Shown: in pieces, positions 1 to 8,990 of the stretch
Position numbering within the stretch: position 1 is the stretch's first letter
Layout of the letters: the number at the start of each line of letters is the position of its first letter
NCBI GenBank assembly: GCA_964243435.1
Contig: CAXTFM010000001.1
Span: 40,772 to 104,771, forward strand
Direction: 5' to 3'
Source: RH-AL1 sp964243435
Lineage (GTDB): Bacteria; Pseudomonadota; Alphaproteobacteria; Rhizobiales; Beijerinckiaceae
DNA length: 64,000 nt
Notes under the pieces: model-generated
What the model was told of the DNA's origin: nothing
The model's database searches: none
The model's input: only the letters and a program-made list of their open reading frames with translations
Program-made: the position numbers and the translations under genes

Positions 1-36
1 ACGCCTTCCACCGTCGGGGCAGAGTCGGGAACGCAC

Positions 37-1254
37 GTGCACGCACTGATTCGACGGTCGCCAGCAGCCCTCCTCGCAAGCCTGGGACTTGCAAGGCTGG
101 GACTTGCAAGCTTGGGACTTGCGAGCCTTGCACTCGCGAGCCTTGCACTTGCCGTCGCCACGACGCCAAGCGCGTCGGCCGCTACTGGCGATGCGGCGGC
201 AGCCGGCACCCCCGGGGCGTGCGACGCGCAGTGCGTCCTCGTCGACATCGCCGTGGCGCGCGAGGACGAGGTCGCCCAAACCGTCATCCTCACCGGCAGC
301 ATCGCTCCCAAGTACCAGACCAACGTGGCCTTCCGCACCGGTGGCCGCATCGTGCAGCGCCTCGTCGAGATCGGCGACCACGTCGGCGCCGATCAGACCT
401 TGGCCCGGATCGATCCGCGCGACCAGAACGCGGCGCTGGACACCGTCAAGGCCAGCCTCGCCTCGGCCCAGGCCCTGCTCACCCAGGCGGAGGTCAATTT
501 CGGGCGCCAGGAGCAGCTTTACCGCAGCGGCTACGCCACCCGGCCAAGCTACGACCTGGCGCAGCAGCAGCTCAGGACGCAGCGCGCGGCGCTCGACTCC
601 GCCAAGGCCGCGCTCGGCACGGCGCGGGAACAGTTCGGCTACACCGACCTCAAGGCCGGCAGCGCCGGGATCATCGTCGGGCGCAACGCCGAGGCCGGCC
701 AAGTCGTCCAGGCTGGGCAGACCGTGTTCGTGCTGGCGCAGGACGGCCCGCGCGACGCGGTGTTCGAGGTGTACGAGGCGCTGCTGACCGAGCCGCCGGC
801 GAGCCCCACCGTCGCCGTCGCGCTGCAATCCGACCCGCGCGTCACCACCACGGGCACCGTGCGCGAAATCTCGCCGACCGTCGACGACAAGTCCGGCGCG
901 GTGAAGGTCAAGGTGGCGCTGGACCGCGTGCCGCCCCGCATGTCGCTTGGCGCGGCGATCGTCGGCTCGGGCGCGTTCAAGCCGCAGCGCGCGGTGGTGC
1001 TGCCGCGCGGCGCGCTGTTCCGCTGGAACGACCGTTCGGCGGTGTGGGTCCGCGATCCCGCCGCCGGCACGGTGGCGCCGCGCATCGTCGCCGTGTCCCG
1101 CTTCGACGGCGACAGGCTCGTCCTGTCCGGCGGCTTGAAGCCCGGCGAGGAGGTGGTGACCGCCGGCATCCAGTTCCTCCACCCCGGCCAGCCCGTCGCG
1201 GTCGCCCGCACGCTCGCCGCGGCGGATGCGAGCGGCAAGGGTGCCGCACGGTGA
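37..1254 (+). CDS. RND efflux periplasmic adaptor subunit (first of two)
   Basis: Membrane fusion protein that would bridge an inner-membrane RND pump and an outer-membrane channel. The GTG start gives 405 residues, normal for the family. The N-terminus is a long hydrophobic export signal built from five near-identical pentapeptides (A-S/R-L-G/A-L), ending near A-S-A. The mature part shows the lipoyl-type half motif (FRTGGRIVQRLVEIGDHV), an alpha-helical hairpin rich in Ala/Gln/Leu (about residues 130-205), then the second lipoyl half and a beta-barrel. It overlaps the next adaptor gene (TGATG), so the two are probably co-translated. The gene lies 36 bases from the window edge, so its promoter is not visible. 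Confidence 0.9.
   Translation: MHALIRRSPAALLASLGLARLGLASLGLASLALASLALAVATTPSASAATGDAAAAGTPGACDAQCVLVDIAVAREDEVAQTVILTGSIAPKYQTNVAFRTGGRIVQRLVEIGDHVGADQTLARIDPRDQNAALDTVKASLASAQALLTQAEVNFGRQEQLYRSGYATRPSYDLAQQQLRTQRAALDSAKAALGTAREQFGYTDLKAGSAGIIVGRNAEAGQVVQAGQTVFVLAQDGPRDAVFEVYEALLTEPPASPTVAVALQSDPRVTTTGTVREISPTVDDKSGAVKVKVALDRVPPRMSLGAAIVGSGAFKPQRAVVLPRGALFRWNDRSAVWVRDPAAGTVAPRIVAVSRFDGDRLVLSGGLKPGEEVVTAGIQFLHPGQPVAVARTLAAADASGKGAAR
76..150 (+). repeat. Five 15-bp tandem repeats inside the signal-peptide coding region
   Basis: Five consecutive 15-base units start at 76, 91, 106, 121 and 136 and share the pattern GCAAGCCTGGGACTT. The first three differ from one another by one or two bases. 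The last two share a variant (GCGAGCCTTGCACT). The period is a multiple of three, so unit gain or loss would lengthen or shorten the hydrophobic core of the export signal without shifting frame. Confidence 0.9.
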
Positions 1255-2363
1255 TGCGGCGCGCGCTCGTCCTCGCCGTAATCGGCCTCGCCGGATGCCG
1301 CGACGAGGCGGTGCCGCCGGCGCCGCTGCGCCCCGTGCTGACCGCCACCGTCACCGCCGTGTCGACCGAAGTGTTCGGCCCCTTCGCCTCGACGGTGGAA
1401 GCGCGCTACCAGACGCAGCTCGGCTTCCAGCTCGCCGGGCGGATGATCGCGCGCGACGTGTTCGTCGGCGACACGGTGCGCGCCGGGCAGCGCCTGGCCG
1501 CCGTGGACCCGGCCGTGATCCAGTTCGCCCTGCTGCGCGCCCGCGCCGACGTCGTCGACGCGCAGGCCCAGCTCGCCAACGCCGAGGGCATCGAGGCGCG
1601 TCAGCACGCGCTCGCCAGCGGCGGCAACACCACCCAGGCGACGCTGGACAACGCCGTCGCCGGCCGCGACACGGCGCGCGCCCGGCTCGACCAGACCAAG
1701 GCCTCGCTGCGCATGGCGGAGACGCAGATCGGCTATACCGAGCTGCACGCCAACTTCGACGCGGTGGTGACCGCCTGGAACGCCGAGGTCGGGCAGTACG
1801 TCGACAGCGGGCAGGCGGTGGTCACCCTGGCGCGCCCGGACCTGCGTGAGGCGGTGGTGGACATCCCCGACGAACTGATCGGGCGCGTCGAGCCCGGCAT
1901 GGCGTTCACCGCGCGCCTCCAGGCGGCGCCAACCGTCACGGCGCACGCCACCGTGCGCGAGATCGGCCCCGTCGCCGACGAGGCGACCCGCACCCACCGC
2001 GTGCGCCTGACCCTTCAGGACGCGTCCGCCGCCTTCCGCCTCGGCACCACGGTCAGCATCGCCCACGAGGCGCGCGTCGCGCCCTACGTGCCGGTGCCGG
2101 CCGGTGCCGTGCTGAACGGGGACGGCGCCGCCTTCGTGTGGCTGCTCGCCCCCGACGGCAGAACGGTGACGCGTCGCGGCGTCACCCTCGCCGCGCCGGG
2201 CGAAAGCGATGCCGCTGCGACGCGACGCGTCGCGACGGGCCTCGCCGACGGCGACCGCGTGGTGACGGTGGGCGTCCACAGCCTCGCCGAGGGCCAGGCC
2301 GTGGCGGGCGCCACGGGCGGCGTCGGCCAGTCCGCAATCAAGGTCGGGGATACCAGCCTGTGA
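1254..2363 (+). CDS. RND efflux periplasmic adaptor subunit, lipoprotein (second of two)
   Basis: Second membrane fusion protein, 369 residues from the ATG at 1254, which overlaps the stop of the preceding adaptor. The first 15 residues form a lipoprotein signal with lipobox LAGC (Cys15), so it is predicted to be anchored to the membrane while its partner is not. It has the standard order: lipoyl half motif (QTQLGFQLAGRM), helical hairpin (about 90-170), barrel. The reading frame stays open far upstream, but that part is the antisense-like shadow of the first adaptor. Its stop overlaps the permease start (GTGA), so three genes form one translationally coupled operon. Confidence 0.9.
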   Translation: MRRALVLAVIGLAGCRDEAVPPAPLRPVLTATVTAVSTEVFGPFASTVEARYQTQLGFQLAGRMIARDVFVGDTVRAGQRLAAVDPAVIQFALLRARADVVDAQAQLANAEGIEARQHALASGGNTTQATLDNAVAGRDTARARLDQTKASLRMAETQIGYTELHANFDAVVTAWNAEVGQYVDSGQAVVTLARPDLREAVVDIPDELIGRVEPGMAFTARLQAAPTVTAHATVREIGPVADEATRTHRVRLTLQDASAAFRLGTTVSIAHEARVAPYVPVPAGAVLNGDGAAFVWLLAPDGRTVTRRGVTLAAPGESDAAATRRVATGLADGDRVVTVGVHSLAEGQAVAGATGGVGQSAIKVGDTSL

Positions 2364-5300
2364 CGCGCTTCAACCTGTCGGAGTGGGCGCTGGAGCACCG
2401 CTCCTTCGTGGTCTTCCTGATGGTCATCTCCATGCTCGCCGGGGTCATCGCCTATGGCAAGCTCGGCCGCGAGGAGGACCCCTCCTTCGCCATCAAGACC
2501 ATGATCGTGTCCGCGAGCTGGCCCGGCGCCACCATCGCCGACACGCTGGACCAGGTCACCGACCGCATCGAGAAGGAACTGCAGCAGGTCGACGGGCTCG
2601 ACTTCACCCGGTCCTACACGACGCCGGGCAAGGCCACGGTGTTCGTGCAGTTCAAGGACACCACCGACCCGAAGAAGCTGCCCGTCCTGTTCTACCAGGT
2701 TCGCAAGCACATCGGCGACATCCGCGGCACCTTCCCCGACACGCTGAAGGAGATCACCTTCAACGACGAGTTCGGCGACGTGTTCGGCAACGTCTACGCC
2801 TTCACCGCCGACGGGCTCTCCATGCGCCAGCTCCGCGACTACGTCGAGGGCGTGCGCTCGGCCGTGCTGCGGGTGAAGAACATCGGCAAGACGGTGCTGG
2901 TCGGCACGCAGGACGAGGCGATCTTCCTCGACTTCTCCACCCGCAAGCTCGCCGGACTCGGCATCGATACCCAGGCGCTCATCAAAACGCTGCAGGCGCA
3001 GAACGCCATCGCACCGTCCGGCGTGGTGCAGGCCGGCGCCGAGCAGGTCAGCGTGCGCGTCGGCGGCCAGTTCGTGTCTGAAACCGACGTCAGCGCCATC
3101 AACCTCCGAGTCAACGACCGCTTCTTCCGCCTGTCGGACGTCGCCGACATCCACCGCGGCTATCCCGACCCGCCGCAGCCGCTGTTCCGCTTCAACGGCC
3201 AGCCGGCGGTCGGCCTCGCCGTCGCCATGCGCCAGGGCGGCAACCTTCTCGACTTCGGCGCCGACCTCAAGGCCAAGATGCGCACCGTCGAGGCGACGTT
3301 GCCGATCGGCGTCGGCGTCCACCTCGTTTCCGACCAGCCGAGGATCGTGGAGCACGCCGTCGGCGGCTTCACCGAGGCGCTCGCCGAGGCCGTCGCGATC
3401 GTGCTCATCGTCAGCTTCATCTCGCTCGGGCTGCGCGCCGGCCTGGTGGTGTCGATCACCATCCCGCTGGTGCTCGCCGCGACCTTCGTGGTGCTCAACC
3501 AGATGGGCGTCACCTTGCAGCGCATCTCGCTCGGCGCGCTCATCATCGCGCTCGGCCTGCTCGTCGACGACGCGATGATCACGGTGGAGATGATGGTGTC
3601 GCGCCTCGAGGCCGGCGACAGCCGGCGCGAGGCGGCGACCTTCGCCTACCATTCCACCGCCTTTCCCATGCTGACGGGCACGCTTGTCACGGTGGCCGGC
3701 TTCCTGCCGATCGGCTTCAACGGTTCGGCCGCGGGCGAGTACACCTACTCGCTGTTCGTGGTGATCGCCGCCTCGCTCGCGGTGTCATGGGTGGTGGCGG
3801 TGCTGTTCGCGCCGCTCATCGGCGTCGCCCTGCTGCCGAAGCGGATGAAGCACCACGCGGAGAAACGTGGCCGGTTCCTCCAAGCGTTCCGCGCCTTCCT
3901 GTTGCTGGCCATGCGCTGGCGCTGGGTCACCGTGGCGCTGACGGTCGGCTGCCTCGGCCTCGCCGTCTACGGCATGCGCTTCGTGCCCCAGCAGTTCTTC
4001 CCCGCCTCCGACCGGCCGGAGATCCTCGTCGACCTGACCCTGCCGCAGATGAGCAGCATCGGCGAAACGCGCCGGCAGATGGACCGCTTCGAGCAGCGCC
4101 TCAAGGGCGAGCCCGACGTGGTCGACTGGACCTCCTATGTCGGCCAGGGCGCGATCCGCTTCTACCTGCCGCTCGACCAGCAGCTCGGCAACAGCTTCTA
4201 CGGGCAGGTCGTGGTCAAGACGCCCTCGCTGGAGGCGCGCAACCGCCTCATGCCCAAGCTCGCCGCCTTCGGGCGCGAGGGTTTCGTTGGCACGGACGTC
4301 TTCGTCCATTCCCTCGACCTCGGGCCGCCGGTCGGCCGCCCGGTGCAGTACCGCCTGAGCGGGCCAGACGTGCAGGCGGTGCGCCAGCAGGCCCTCCAGC
4401 TCGCCGCCATCGTCGGCGCCAACGGGCACCTCGGCCAGCCGACCTACGACTGGAACGAGCCGGGGCAGGTGCTCCGCGTCGACATCCTCCAGGACAAGGC
4501 GCGCCAGCTCGGCATCACCAGCCAGGACATCGCCGGCGTGCTCAACAGCGTCGTCGGCGGGCGCAGCATCACCCAGGTGCGCGACTCGATCTACCTCGTC
4601 GACGTGATCGGCCGCGCCCAGGCGCTGGAGCGCAACTCCATCGACACGCTGCAAAGCCTGCAGATTTCGCTGTCGAACGGGCGCACGGTGCCGCTCCTCG
4701 CCTTCGCCAAGCTGCGCTACGAGCTGGAACAGCCGATCGTGTGGCGCCGCGACCGCCTGCCCACCATCACGCTGCGCTCGACCATCATCGACAACACCCA
4801 GCCGATGACCGCCGTGGCCGAGTTGAAGCCGCAGATCGACGCCTTCGCCGCCGCGCTACCCGCCGGCTACGCGCTCGCCACCGGCGGCGCGGTGGAGGAG
4901 GCCGGCAAGGGCCAAGGGCCGATCGCCTCCGTGGTGCCGGTGATGCTGCTGGTGATGGCGTTCCTGCTGATGGTGCAGCTGCAAAGCGTCGGCAAGCTGC
5001 TGCTCGTCATCTCGGTCGCCCCGCTCGGACTCATCGGCGTGGTCGCCGCGCTGCTGCCCTCGGGCGCGCCGCTCGGCTTCGTCGCCATCCTCGGCGTGCT
5101 CGCCCTCATCGGCATCATCATCCGCAACTCGGTGATCCTGGTGGCGCAGATCGACGAGTACCTTGCCGAGGGCCGGGCGCCATGGGACGCCGTGGTCGAG
5201 GCGACCTGCCATCGCATGCGCCCCATCCTGCTCACGGCGGCGGCGGCAAGCCTCGGCATGGTGCCGATCGCGCGGGAAGTATTTTGGGGGCCGATGGCCT

Positions 5301-5449
5301 ACGCGATGATCGGCGGCATCCTCGCTGGCACGGTGCTGACGCTCATCTTCCTGCCCGCGCTTTACGTCGGCTGCTACCGCATCCACCCGAGCGTGCCGGT
5401 GGCGGAGCGGGCGCCGCTGCCAGTGCCCGCGCGTTCGGAAGCGGCCTGA
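2360..5449 (+). CDS. RND efflux permease (HAE1/AcrB family)
   Basis: Inner-membrane proton-driven drug/proton antiporter subunit. The GTG at 2360 overlaps the stop of the second adaptor and gives 1029 residues, the usual length for hydrophobe/amphiphile exporters. The first residues (TRFNLSEWALEHRS) precede TM1. Two large periplasmic loops separate TM1/TM2 and TM7/TM8. The intramembrane Asp pair of TM4 is visible in LIIALGLLVDDAMITVEMM (about residue 400). The second half has the GxxxIIIRNSVILV helix. No outer-membrane channel gene follows, so the complex must use a channel encoded elsewhere. Substrate cannot be told from sequence. Confidence 0.93.
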   Translation: MTRFNLSEWALEHRSFVVFLMVISMLAGVIAYGKLGREEDPSFAIKTMIVSASWPGATIADTLDQVTDRIEKELQQVDGLDFTRSYTTPGKATVFVQFKDTTDPKKLPVLFYQVRKHIGDIRGTFPDTLKEITFNDEFGDVFGNVYAFTADGLSMRQLRDYVEGVRSAVLRVKNIGKTVLVGTQDEAIFLDFSTRKLAGLGIDTQALIKTLQAQNAIAPSGVVQAGAEQVSVRVGGQFVSETDVSAINLRVNDRFFRLSDVADIHRGYPDPPQPLFRFNGQPAVGLAVAMRQGGNLLDFGADLKAKMRTVEATLPIGVGVHLVSDQPRIVEHAVGGFTEALAEAVAIVLIVSFISLGLRAGLVVSITIPLVLAATFVVLNQMGVTLQRISLGALIIALGLLVDDAMITVEMMVSRLEAGDSRREAATFAYHSTAFPMLTGTLVTVAGFLPIGFNGSAAGEYTYSLFVVIAASLAVSWVVAVLFAPLIGVALLPKRMKHHAEKRGRFLQAFRAFLLLAMRWRWVTVALTVGCLGLAVYGMRFVPQQFFPASDRPEILVDLTLPQMSSIGETRRQMDRFEQRLKGEPDVVDWTSYVGQGAIRFYLPLDQQLGNSFYGQVVVKTPSLEARNRLMPKLAAFGREGFVGTDVFVHSLDLGPPVGRPVQYRLSGPDVQAVRQQALQLAAIVGANGHLGQPTYDWNEPGQVLRVDILQDKARQLGITSQDIAGVLNSVVGGRSITQVRDSIYLVDVIGRAQALERNSIDTLQSLQISLSNGRTVPLLAFAKLRYELEQPIVWRRDRLPTITLRSTIIDNTQPMTAVAELKPQIDAFAAALPAGYALATGGAVEEAGKGQGPIASVVPVMLLVMAFLLMVQLQSVGKLLLVISVAPLGLIGVVAALLPSGAPLGFVAILGVLALIGIIIRNSVILVAQIDEYLAEGRAPWDAVVEATCHRMRPILLTAAAASLGMVPIAREVFWGPMAYAMIGGILAGTVLTLIFLPALYVGCYRIHPSVPVAERAPLPVPARSEAA

Positions 5450-5464
5450 GCGCCGGGCGGCGTC

Positions 5465-5662
5465 CTACTCGTGCCGGGCGATGTGGGCGAGCACGGAGCC
5501 GCACAGCTCGCGCGCCTCGGCCGGCGTCAGCGAGGACGGGTCGTGGAGGCCCTTGCCGGCGAGGTGCTTGACGTGATCGGAGGTGACCTCGTGATGCTTC
5601 GGCTTCTTCGCGGGCTCGACCTTGTCGAGGATTTCCGACGCCTTCGCGCTCGTGTCCACCAC
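5465..5662 (-). CDS. Small hypothetical protein (SLTPAEARELCGSVLAHI family)
   Basis: Convergent with the efflux operon. The frame stays open to 5749, but residues before the GTG at 5662 are low-complexity Gly/Pro/Arg. A GGGAG sequence lies about 8 bases upstream of that GTG, giving a 65-residue protein. It is Lys-rich in the middle and ends with a conserved-looking segment (VKHLAGKGLHDPSSLTPAE, then ARELCGSVLAHI). Short soluble proteins with this C-terminus are common in Alphaproteobacteria and have no known function. No signal or membrane segment is seen. Confidence 0.6.
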   Translation of the reverse strand: MVDTSAKASEILDKVEPAKKPKHHEVTSDHVKHLAGKGLHDPSSLTPAEARELCGSVLAHIARHE

Positions 5663-5773
5663 CTTGCAGCTCCCGCCGTTGCGCCGCCCGGCGGGTCCGC
5701 CCGGCGATCCTAGCCCGCGAACTCTAGACCGGCGGGGCGGCCGCGCCAATCGCCCGTTCCGGCGAGGCGCCCG

Positions 5774-7126
5774 TCACCGCGTCGAGGGCAGCAGCAGGTC
5801 CGGCAGGCGGAGCGCGATGCCCGGCACGAGGCAAAGCAGCAGGATCGCCACCGCCATCAGGATCACGAAGGGCAGCGTGCCGCGGATGATGTCGCCGAGC
5901 GGGATGTCGGGCGCGATGTTCTTGATGACGAAGATGTTGAGGCCGACCGGCGGGTGGATCAGCCCCATCTCCATGGTGACCGTCATCACCACGCCGAACC
6001 ACACGAGGTCGAAGCCGGCCGCCTTTAACGGCGGCAGGATGATCGGCGCCGTCATCAGGATGATGGACACCGGCGGCAGGAAGAAGCCGAGCGCGATCAC
6101 CAGGCCGAGGATGGTCACGAGCAGCACCCAGGGCGAGAGCTGCATCGCCACGATGGCCGCCGCCGCCGATTGCGAGATGTGGAGGTAGCTCATCACGTAG
6201 GCGTAAAGCAGCGACATGCCGATGATGAGCATCAGCATGGTCGACTCGCGCAGCGTCGCGGTGAGGATCGGGCTGACCTGCGCCGGGCGCCACACGCGGT
6301 AGATCGCGGCGATGAGCGCCAGCGCCAGGATGCCGCCGAGGCCCGCCGTTTCGGAAGGCGTGGCGTAGCCGCCGTAGAGCGCCACCATCACGCCGGTGAG
6401 CAGCACCACGAAGGGCAGCACGCGCGGCAGGGTCGAGAAGCGCTCCCGCATGCTGTAGCTGTCGGCAGCGAGCAGGGCGGAGGCGGTGCCGTCGCGCCGG
6501 TAGGCGACGCGCGCGCTGGCCTGCTCGGACCGGAAGCGCAGCACCGCCCAGCCCGCGAAAAGCGCGACGAGCAGCAGCCCCGGCCCGATGCCGGCGAGGA
6601 ACAGCCGCCCCAGCGACTGTTCAGCCGCCACCGCGTAGAGGATCATGGTGATGGAGGGCGGCAGCAGGATGCCGAGCGTCCCGCCGGCCGCGATGATGCC
6701 GGCGGCGAAGCCCGGGGAATAGCCGCGGCGCCGCATTTCGGGGATGCCGGCCGAGCCGATGGCCGAGCAGGTCGCCGGGCTTGACCCGGCCATCGCGGCG
6801 AACAGCGCGCAGGCGAACACGTTGGCGATGCCGAGCCCGCCGGGGATGCGGTGCATCCAGGCGTGCATGGCCGAGTAAAGGTCCTGCCCCGCGCGCGAAC
6901 GGCCGATGGCGGCGCCTTTGAGGATGAACAACGGGATCGCGAGCAGGGTGATGGAGGACATCTCCTCGTATACGTTCTGCGCCACCGTATCGAGCGAGGC
7001 GGCGGGCATGAAGGCGTACATGAAGGCCAGCGCCACGAAGCCCAGCGCGAACGCGATGGGGATGCCGGCGAGCATCGCGGTCAGGGTGGCGCCCGCGTAC
7101 ATGACGCCGATGACGGCGGTGCTCAT
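5774..7126 (-). CDS. dctM: TRAP transporter large permease subunit (DctM family)
   Basis: Twelve-helix, ion-coupled translocation subunit of a tripartite ATP-independent periplasmic transporter. The ATG at 7126 overlaps the stop of the small subunit (ATGA) and gives 450 residues, slightly above the usual length of about 430. Family signatures include AIPLFILKGAAIGRS near residue 60, MAGSSPATCSAIGSAGIPEM, the GGTLGILLPPSITMILYA loop, and the C-terminal GLIHPPVGLNIFVI motif. The frame runs open upstream through the small-subunit gene, but that part is not coding. Last gene of a leftward P-Q-M operon. Confidence 0.93.
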   Translation of the reverse strand: MSTAVIGVMYAGATLTAMLAGIPIAFALGFVALAFMYAFMPAASLDTVAQNVYEEMSSITLLAIPLFILKGAAIGRSRAGQDLYSAMHAWMHRIPGGLGIANVFACALFAAMAGSSPATCSAIGSAGIPEMRRRGYSPGFAAGIIAAGGTLGILLPPSITMILYAVAAEQSLGRLFLAGIGPGLLLVALFAGWAVLRFRSEQASARVAYRRDGTASALLAADSYSMRERFSTLPRVLPFVVLLTGVMVALYGGYATPSETAGLGGILALALIAAIYRVWRPAQVSPILTATLRESTMLMLIIGMSLLYAYVMSYLHISQSAAAAIVAMQLSPWVLLVTILGLVIALGFFLPPVSIILMTAPIILPPLKAAGFDLVWFGVVMTVTMEMGLIHPPVGLNIFVIKNIAPDIPLGDIIRGTLPFVILMAVAILLLCLVPGIALRLPDLLLPSTR

Positions 7127-7833
7127 CGCGCGGTCCCCAGGTCGCCCGGCATCAGATCGTCCGTCCCCGCGCCCGCACCGAGCGCCGGCACGTCGCGCCC
7201 GGGCATGTCGGGGCGGGGATCGGGGCGGGCGAGGTCGGCGCCGATGCCGATCTTCGGCTTGGCCCAGCCGGCGGCGCGCGGGCCGTAGGCCAGCGCCTCG
7301 GCGATCTGCACGGCGAGCTGGAAGCCGAGCAGCGTCATGCCCACCGCCATCATCGAGTAAGGGATCCACAGCGGCGGACCCCAGCTCGACTCCGACACCT
7401 GCCCGTCGGTCCAGGCTTCGCCGAGCAGCGTCCAGCTTTTCCACGCGAAGAAGCCGACGAAGACGAGGCTGACGAGGTCGGCGAGGAGCAGCCGGGCGCG
7501 GTTGACGCGGGGCGACAGCAGTCCCGTCAGCGCCTCGATCGCGACGTGGCCGCGCCGGGCCTGGACGGCGGCGGCCGACAGGAAGGTGGCCCCGACGATG
7601 AGGAACACCGCCATTTCGCCCTGCCAGTCCGTCGGCAGGGCGAACACGTAGCGGATGACGACGCCGTGGCTCAGCACCAGGCAGGCGCCGACGAGCGCCG
7701 CGCCGCCGAACACCAGCAGCGCGGTGTTGAGGATCGCAACCGCGCGGTCGATCGCGCCGAGCAGCCCCGGCACCCGCGGCGCCGCCGCCGACTCGACCGC
7801 CGCCGCGGTGGCCGCGTCGAAGCCATGGCTCAC
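7123..7833 (-). CDS. dctQ: TRAP transporter small permease subunit (DctQ family)
   Basis: Four-helix small membrane subunit of the TRAP transporter. The GTG at 7833 overlaps the stop of the binding-protein gene (GTGA) and gives 236 residues. This is longer than the typical 160-180 because of an N-terminal Ala-rich segment and a hydrophilic Pro/Asp-rich tail (about residues 195-236). The DctQ core is clear: VVIRYVFALPTDWQGEMAVFL, then RRGHVAIEAL. The open frame upstream of 7833 lies over the end of dctP and is unlikely to be translated. Confidence 0.88.
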   Translation of the reverse strand: MSHGFDAATAAAVESAAAPRVPGLLGAIDRAVAILNTALLVFGGAALVGACLVLSHGVVIRYVFALPTDWQGEMAVFLIVGATFLSAAAVQARRGHVAIEALTGLLSPRVNRARLLLADLVSLVFVGFFAWKSWTLLGEAWTDGQVSESSWGPPLWIPYSMMAVGMTLLGFQLAVQIAEALAYGPRAAGWAKPKIGIGADLARPDPRPDMPGRDVPALGAGAGTDDLMPGDLGTAR

Positions 7834-8864
7834 GCGACCTGCTCGGCGAGCTTGAGCAGCTCGGCACAGTTCGCGTTGCGCCCGGCATAGTCCTTCCAGG
7901 CGGTGTCGCGGGCGATGGTGCGCCACTTGCCGAGCGTCGCCTCGTCCAGCACCTGCACCTTGGCGCCGGCCTTGCCGAACACCTCCTCGACCCGGGTGTC
8001 ATCGGCCTTGGCACCGGCCTCGCCGAAGGTTTCGAGTTCCGCGCCGACCGCCATGACGAGGTCCTGCTGGTCCTTGGGCAGGGCGGCGAACACGGATTTC
8101 GACATCATGATCGGCTCCAGCATGAACCAGTAGGAGTGCTCGCGGCCGGAGGTCAGCGACTTCGACAGCTCGTCCAGGCGGAACGAGATCAGGCTGGTGG
8201 AGGAGGTGATGAGCGCGTCGCAGGCCCCCGTCTGCATGGCGGCGTAGGACTCGTTGGAGGGAACGGACAGGGTGGCGGCGCCGGCCTGCTTGAGCATCAG
8301 GTCCATCTCGCGCGAACCGCCGCGCACCTTGAGACCCTTGGCGTCGTCGGGCGCGTAGAGCGGCCGCTCGCGGCTGGCGACGCCGCCGGCCTGCCACACC
8401 CAGGACACGAGCAGGATGCCCTTGCTGTCCAGGATCTCGGCGAGCTTGCGGCCGACCGGCGCAGCCTTCCAGGCGGCACCCTGGGCGTAGGAGGTGACCA
8501 GCGCCGGCATCAGACCGATGTTCATCTCGGGCAGCTCGCCGCCGGCGTAGGGGGCGGGGTAGAGCGACATGTCGAGCGCGCCCTTTCGCATGGCGCTGAA
8601 CTGGGCGTTGGTCTTCATCAGGGAGGCGCCGGCATAGACCTGGACCTCGAGCGCGCCCTTGGAGCGCTCGCCGAGCGCCTGGGCGAACTTGCGGCACATG
8701 CGGTCGCGGAAGTCGCCGGCGTCGATCGTGCCGCCGGGGAACTGGTGCGACAGCTTCAAGGTGGTGGCCGCGCGCGCCGCGCCGAGGCCGAAGCGCAGCA
8801 GGGCGGGCGCGGCCAGGCCGGCAGCGGCCCCCGAGGCGAGGAGGTGGCGTCGTGTGAAGAGCAT
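7830..8864 (-). CDS. dctP: TRAP transporter substrate-binding protein (DctP family), Tat-type signal
   Basis: Periplasmic binding protein that delivers an organic acid to the DctQM permease. The ATG at 8864 is preceded by a strong ribosome binding site (GGGAGGAAAA), giving 344 residues. An in-frame ATG seven codons upstream is less likely. The N-terminus TRRHLLASGAAAG looks like a twin-arginine signal with cleavage after ARA. Family features follow: LSHQFPGG, FAQALGERSKGALEVQVYAGASL, and KGLKVRGGSREMDLMLKQAG, where the Arg normally binds the substrate carboxylate. Substrate unknown. The divergent regulator and the catabolic genes beyond it are the best clue. Confidence 0.92.
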   Translation of the reverse strand: MLFTRRHLLASGAAAGLAAPALLRFGLGAARAATTLKLSHQFPGGTIDAGDFRDRMCRKFAQALGERSKGALEVQVYAGASLMKTNAQFSAMRKGALDMSLYPAPYAGGELPEMNIGLMPALVTSYAQGAAWKAAPVGRKLAEILDSKGILLVSWVWQAGGVASRERPLYAPDDAKGLKVRGGSREMDLMLKQAGAATLSVPSNESYAAMQTGACDALITSSTSLISFRLDELSKSLTSGREHSYWFMLEPIMMSKSVFAALPKDQQDLVMAVGAELETFGEAGAKADDTRVEEVFGKAGAKVQVLDEATLGKWRTIARDTAWKDYAGRNANCAELLKLAEQVA

Positions 8865-8990
8865 GGCGTTTTCCTCCCGCCGCATGTCGCGGCGCCGTTT
8901 CTTTTGTGGTGCCTGTCGTAACGGCTGCGCCGGTCGGCGGCAAAGAAAACTTGTCCGGCCCCCGTACCGGCCGTTCGGCGCAGGGGCGCG

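Noticed and set aside
219..1253. Upstream extension of the second adaptor frame
   Set aside because: Arg/Gly/Pro-rich shadow of the first adaptor. The lipobox start at 1254 is the real one.
2084..3652. 522-codon open frame on the minus strand over the RND permease
   Set aside because: Antisense shadow caused by high GC at third codon positions. Its His/Asp/Arg-rich translation has no domain.
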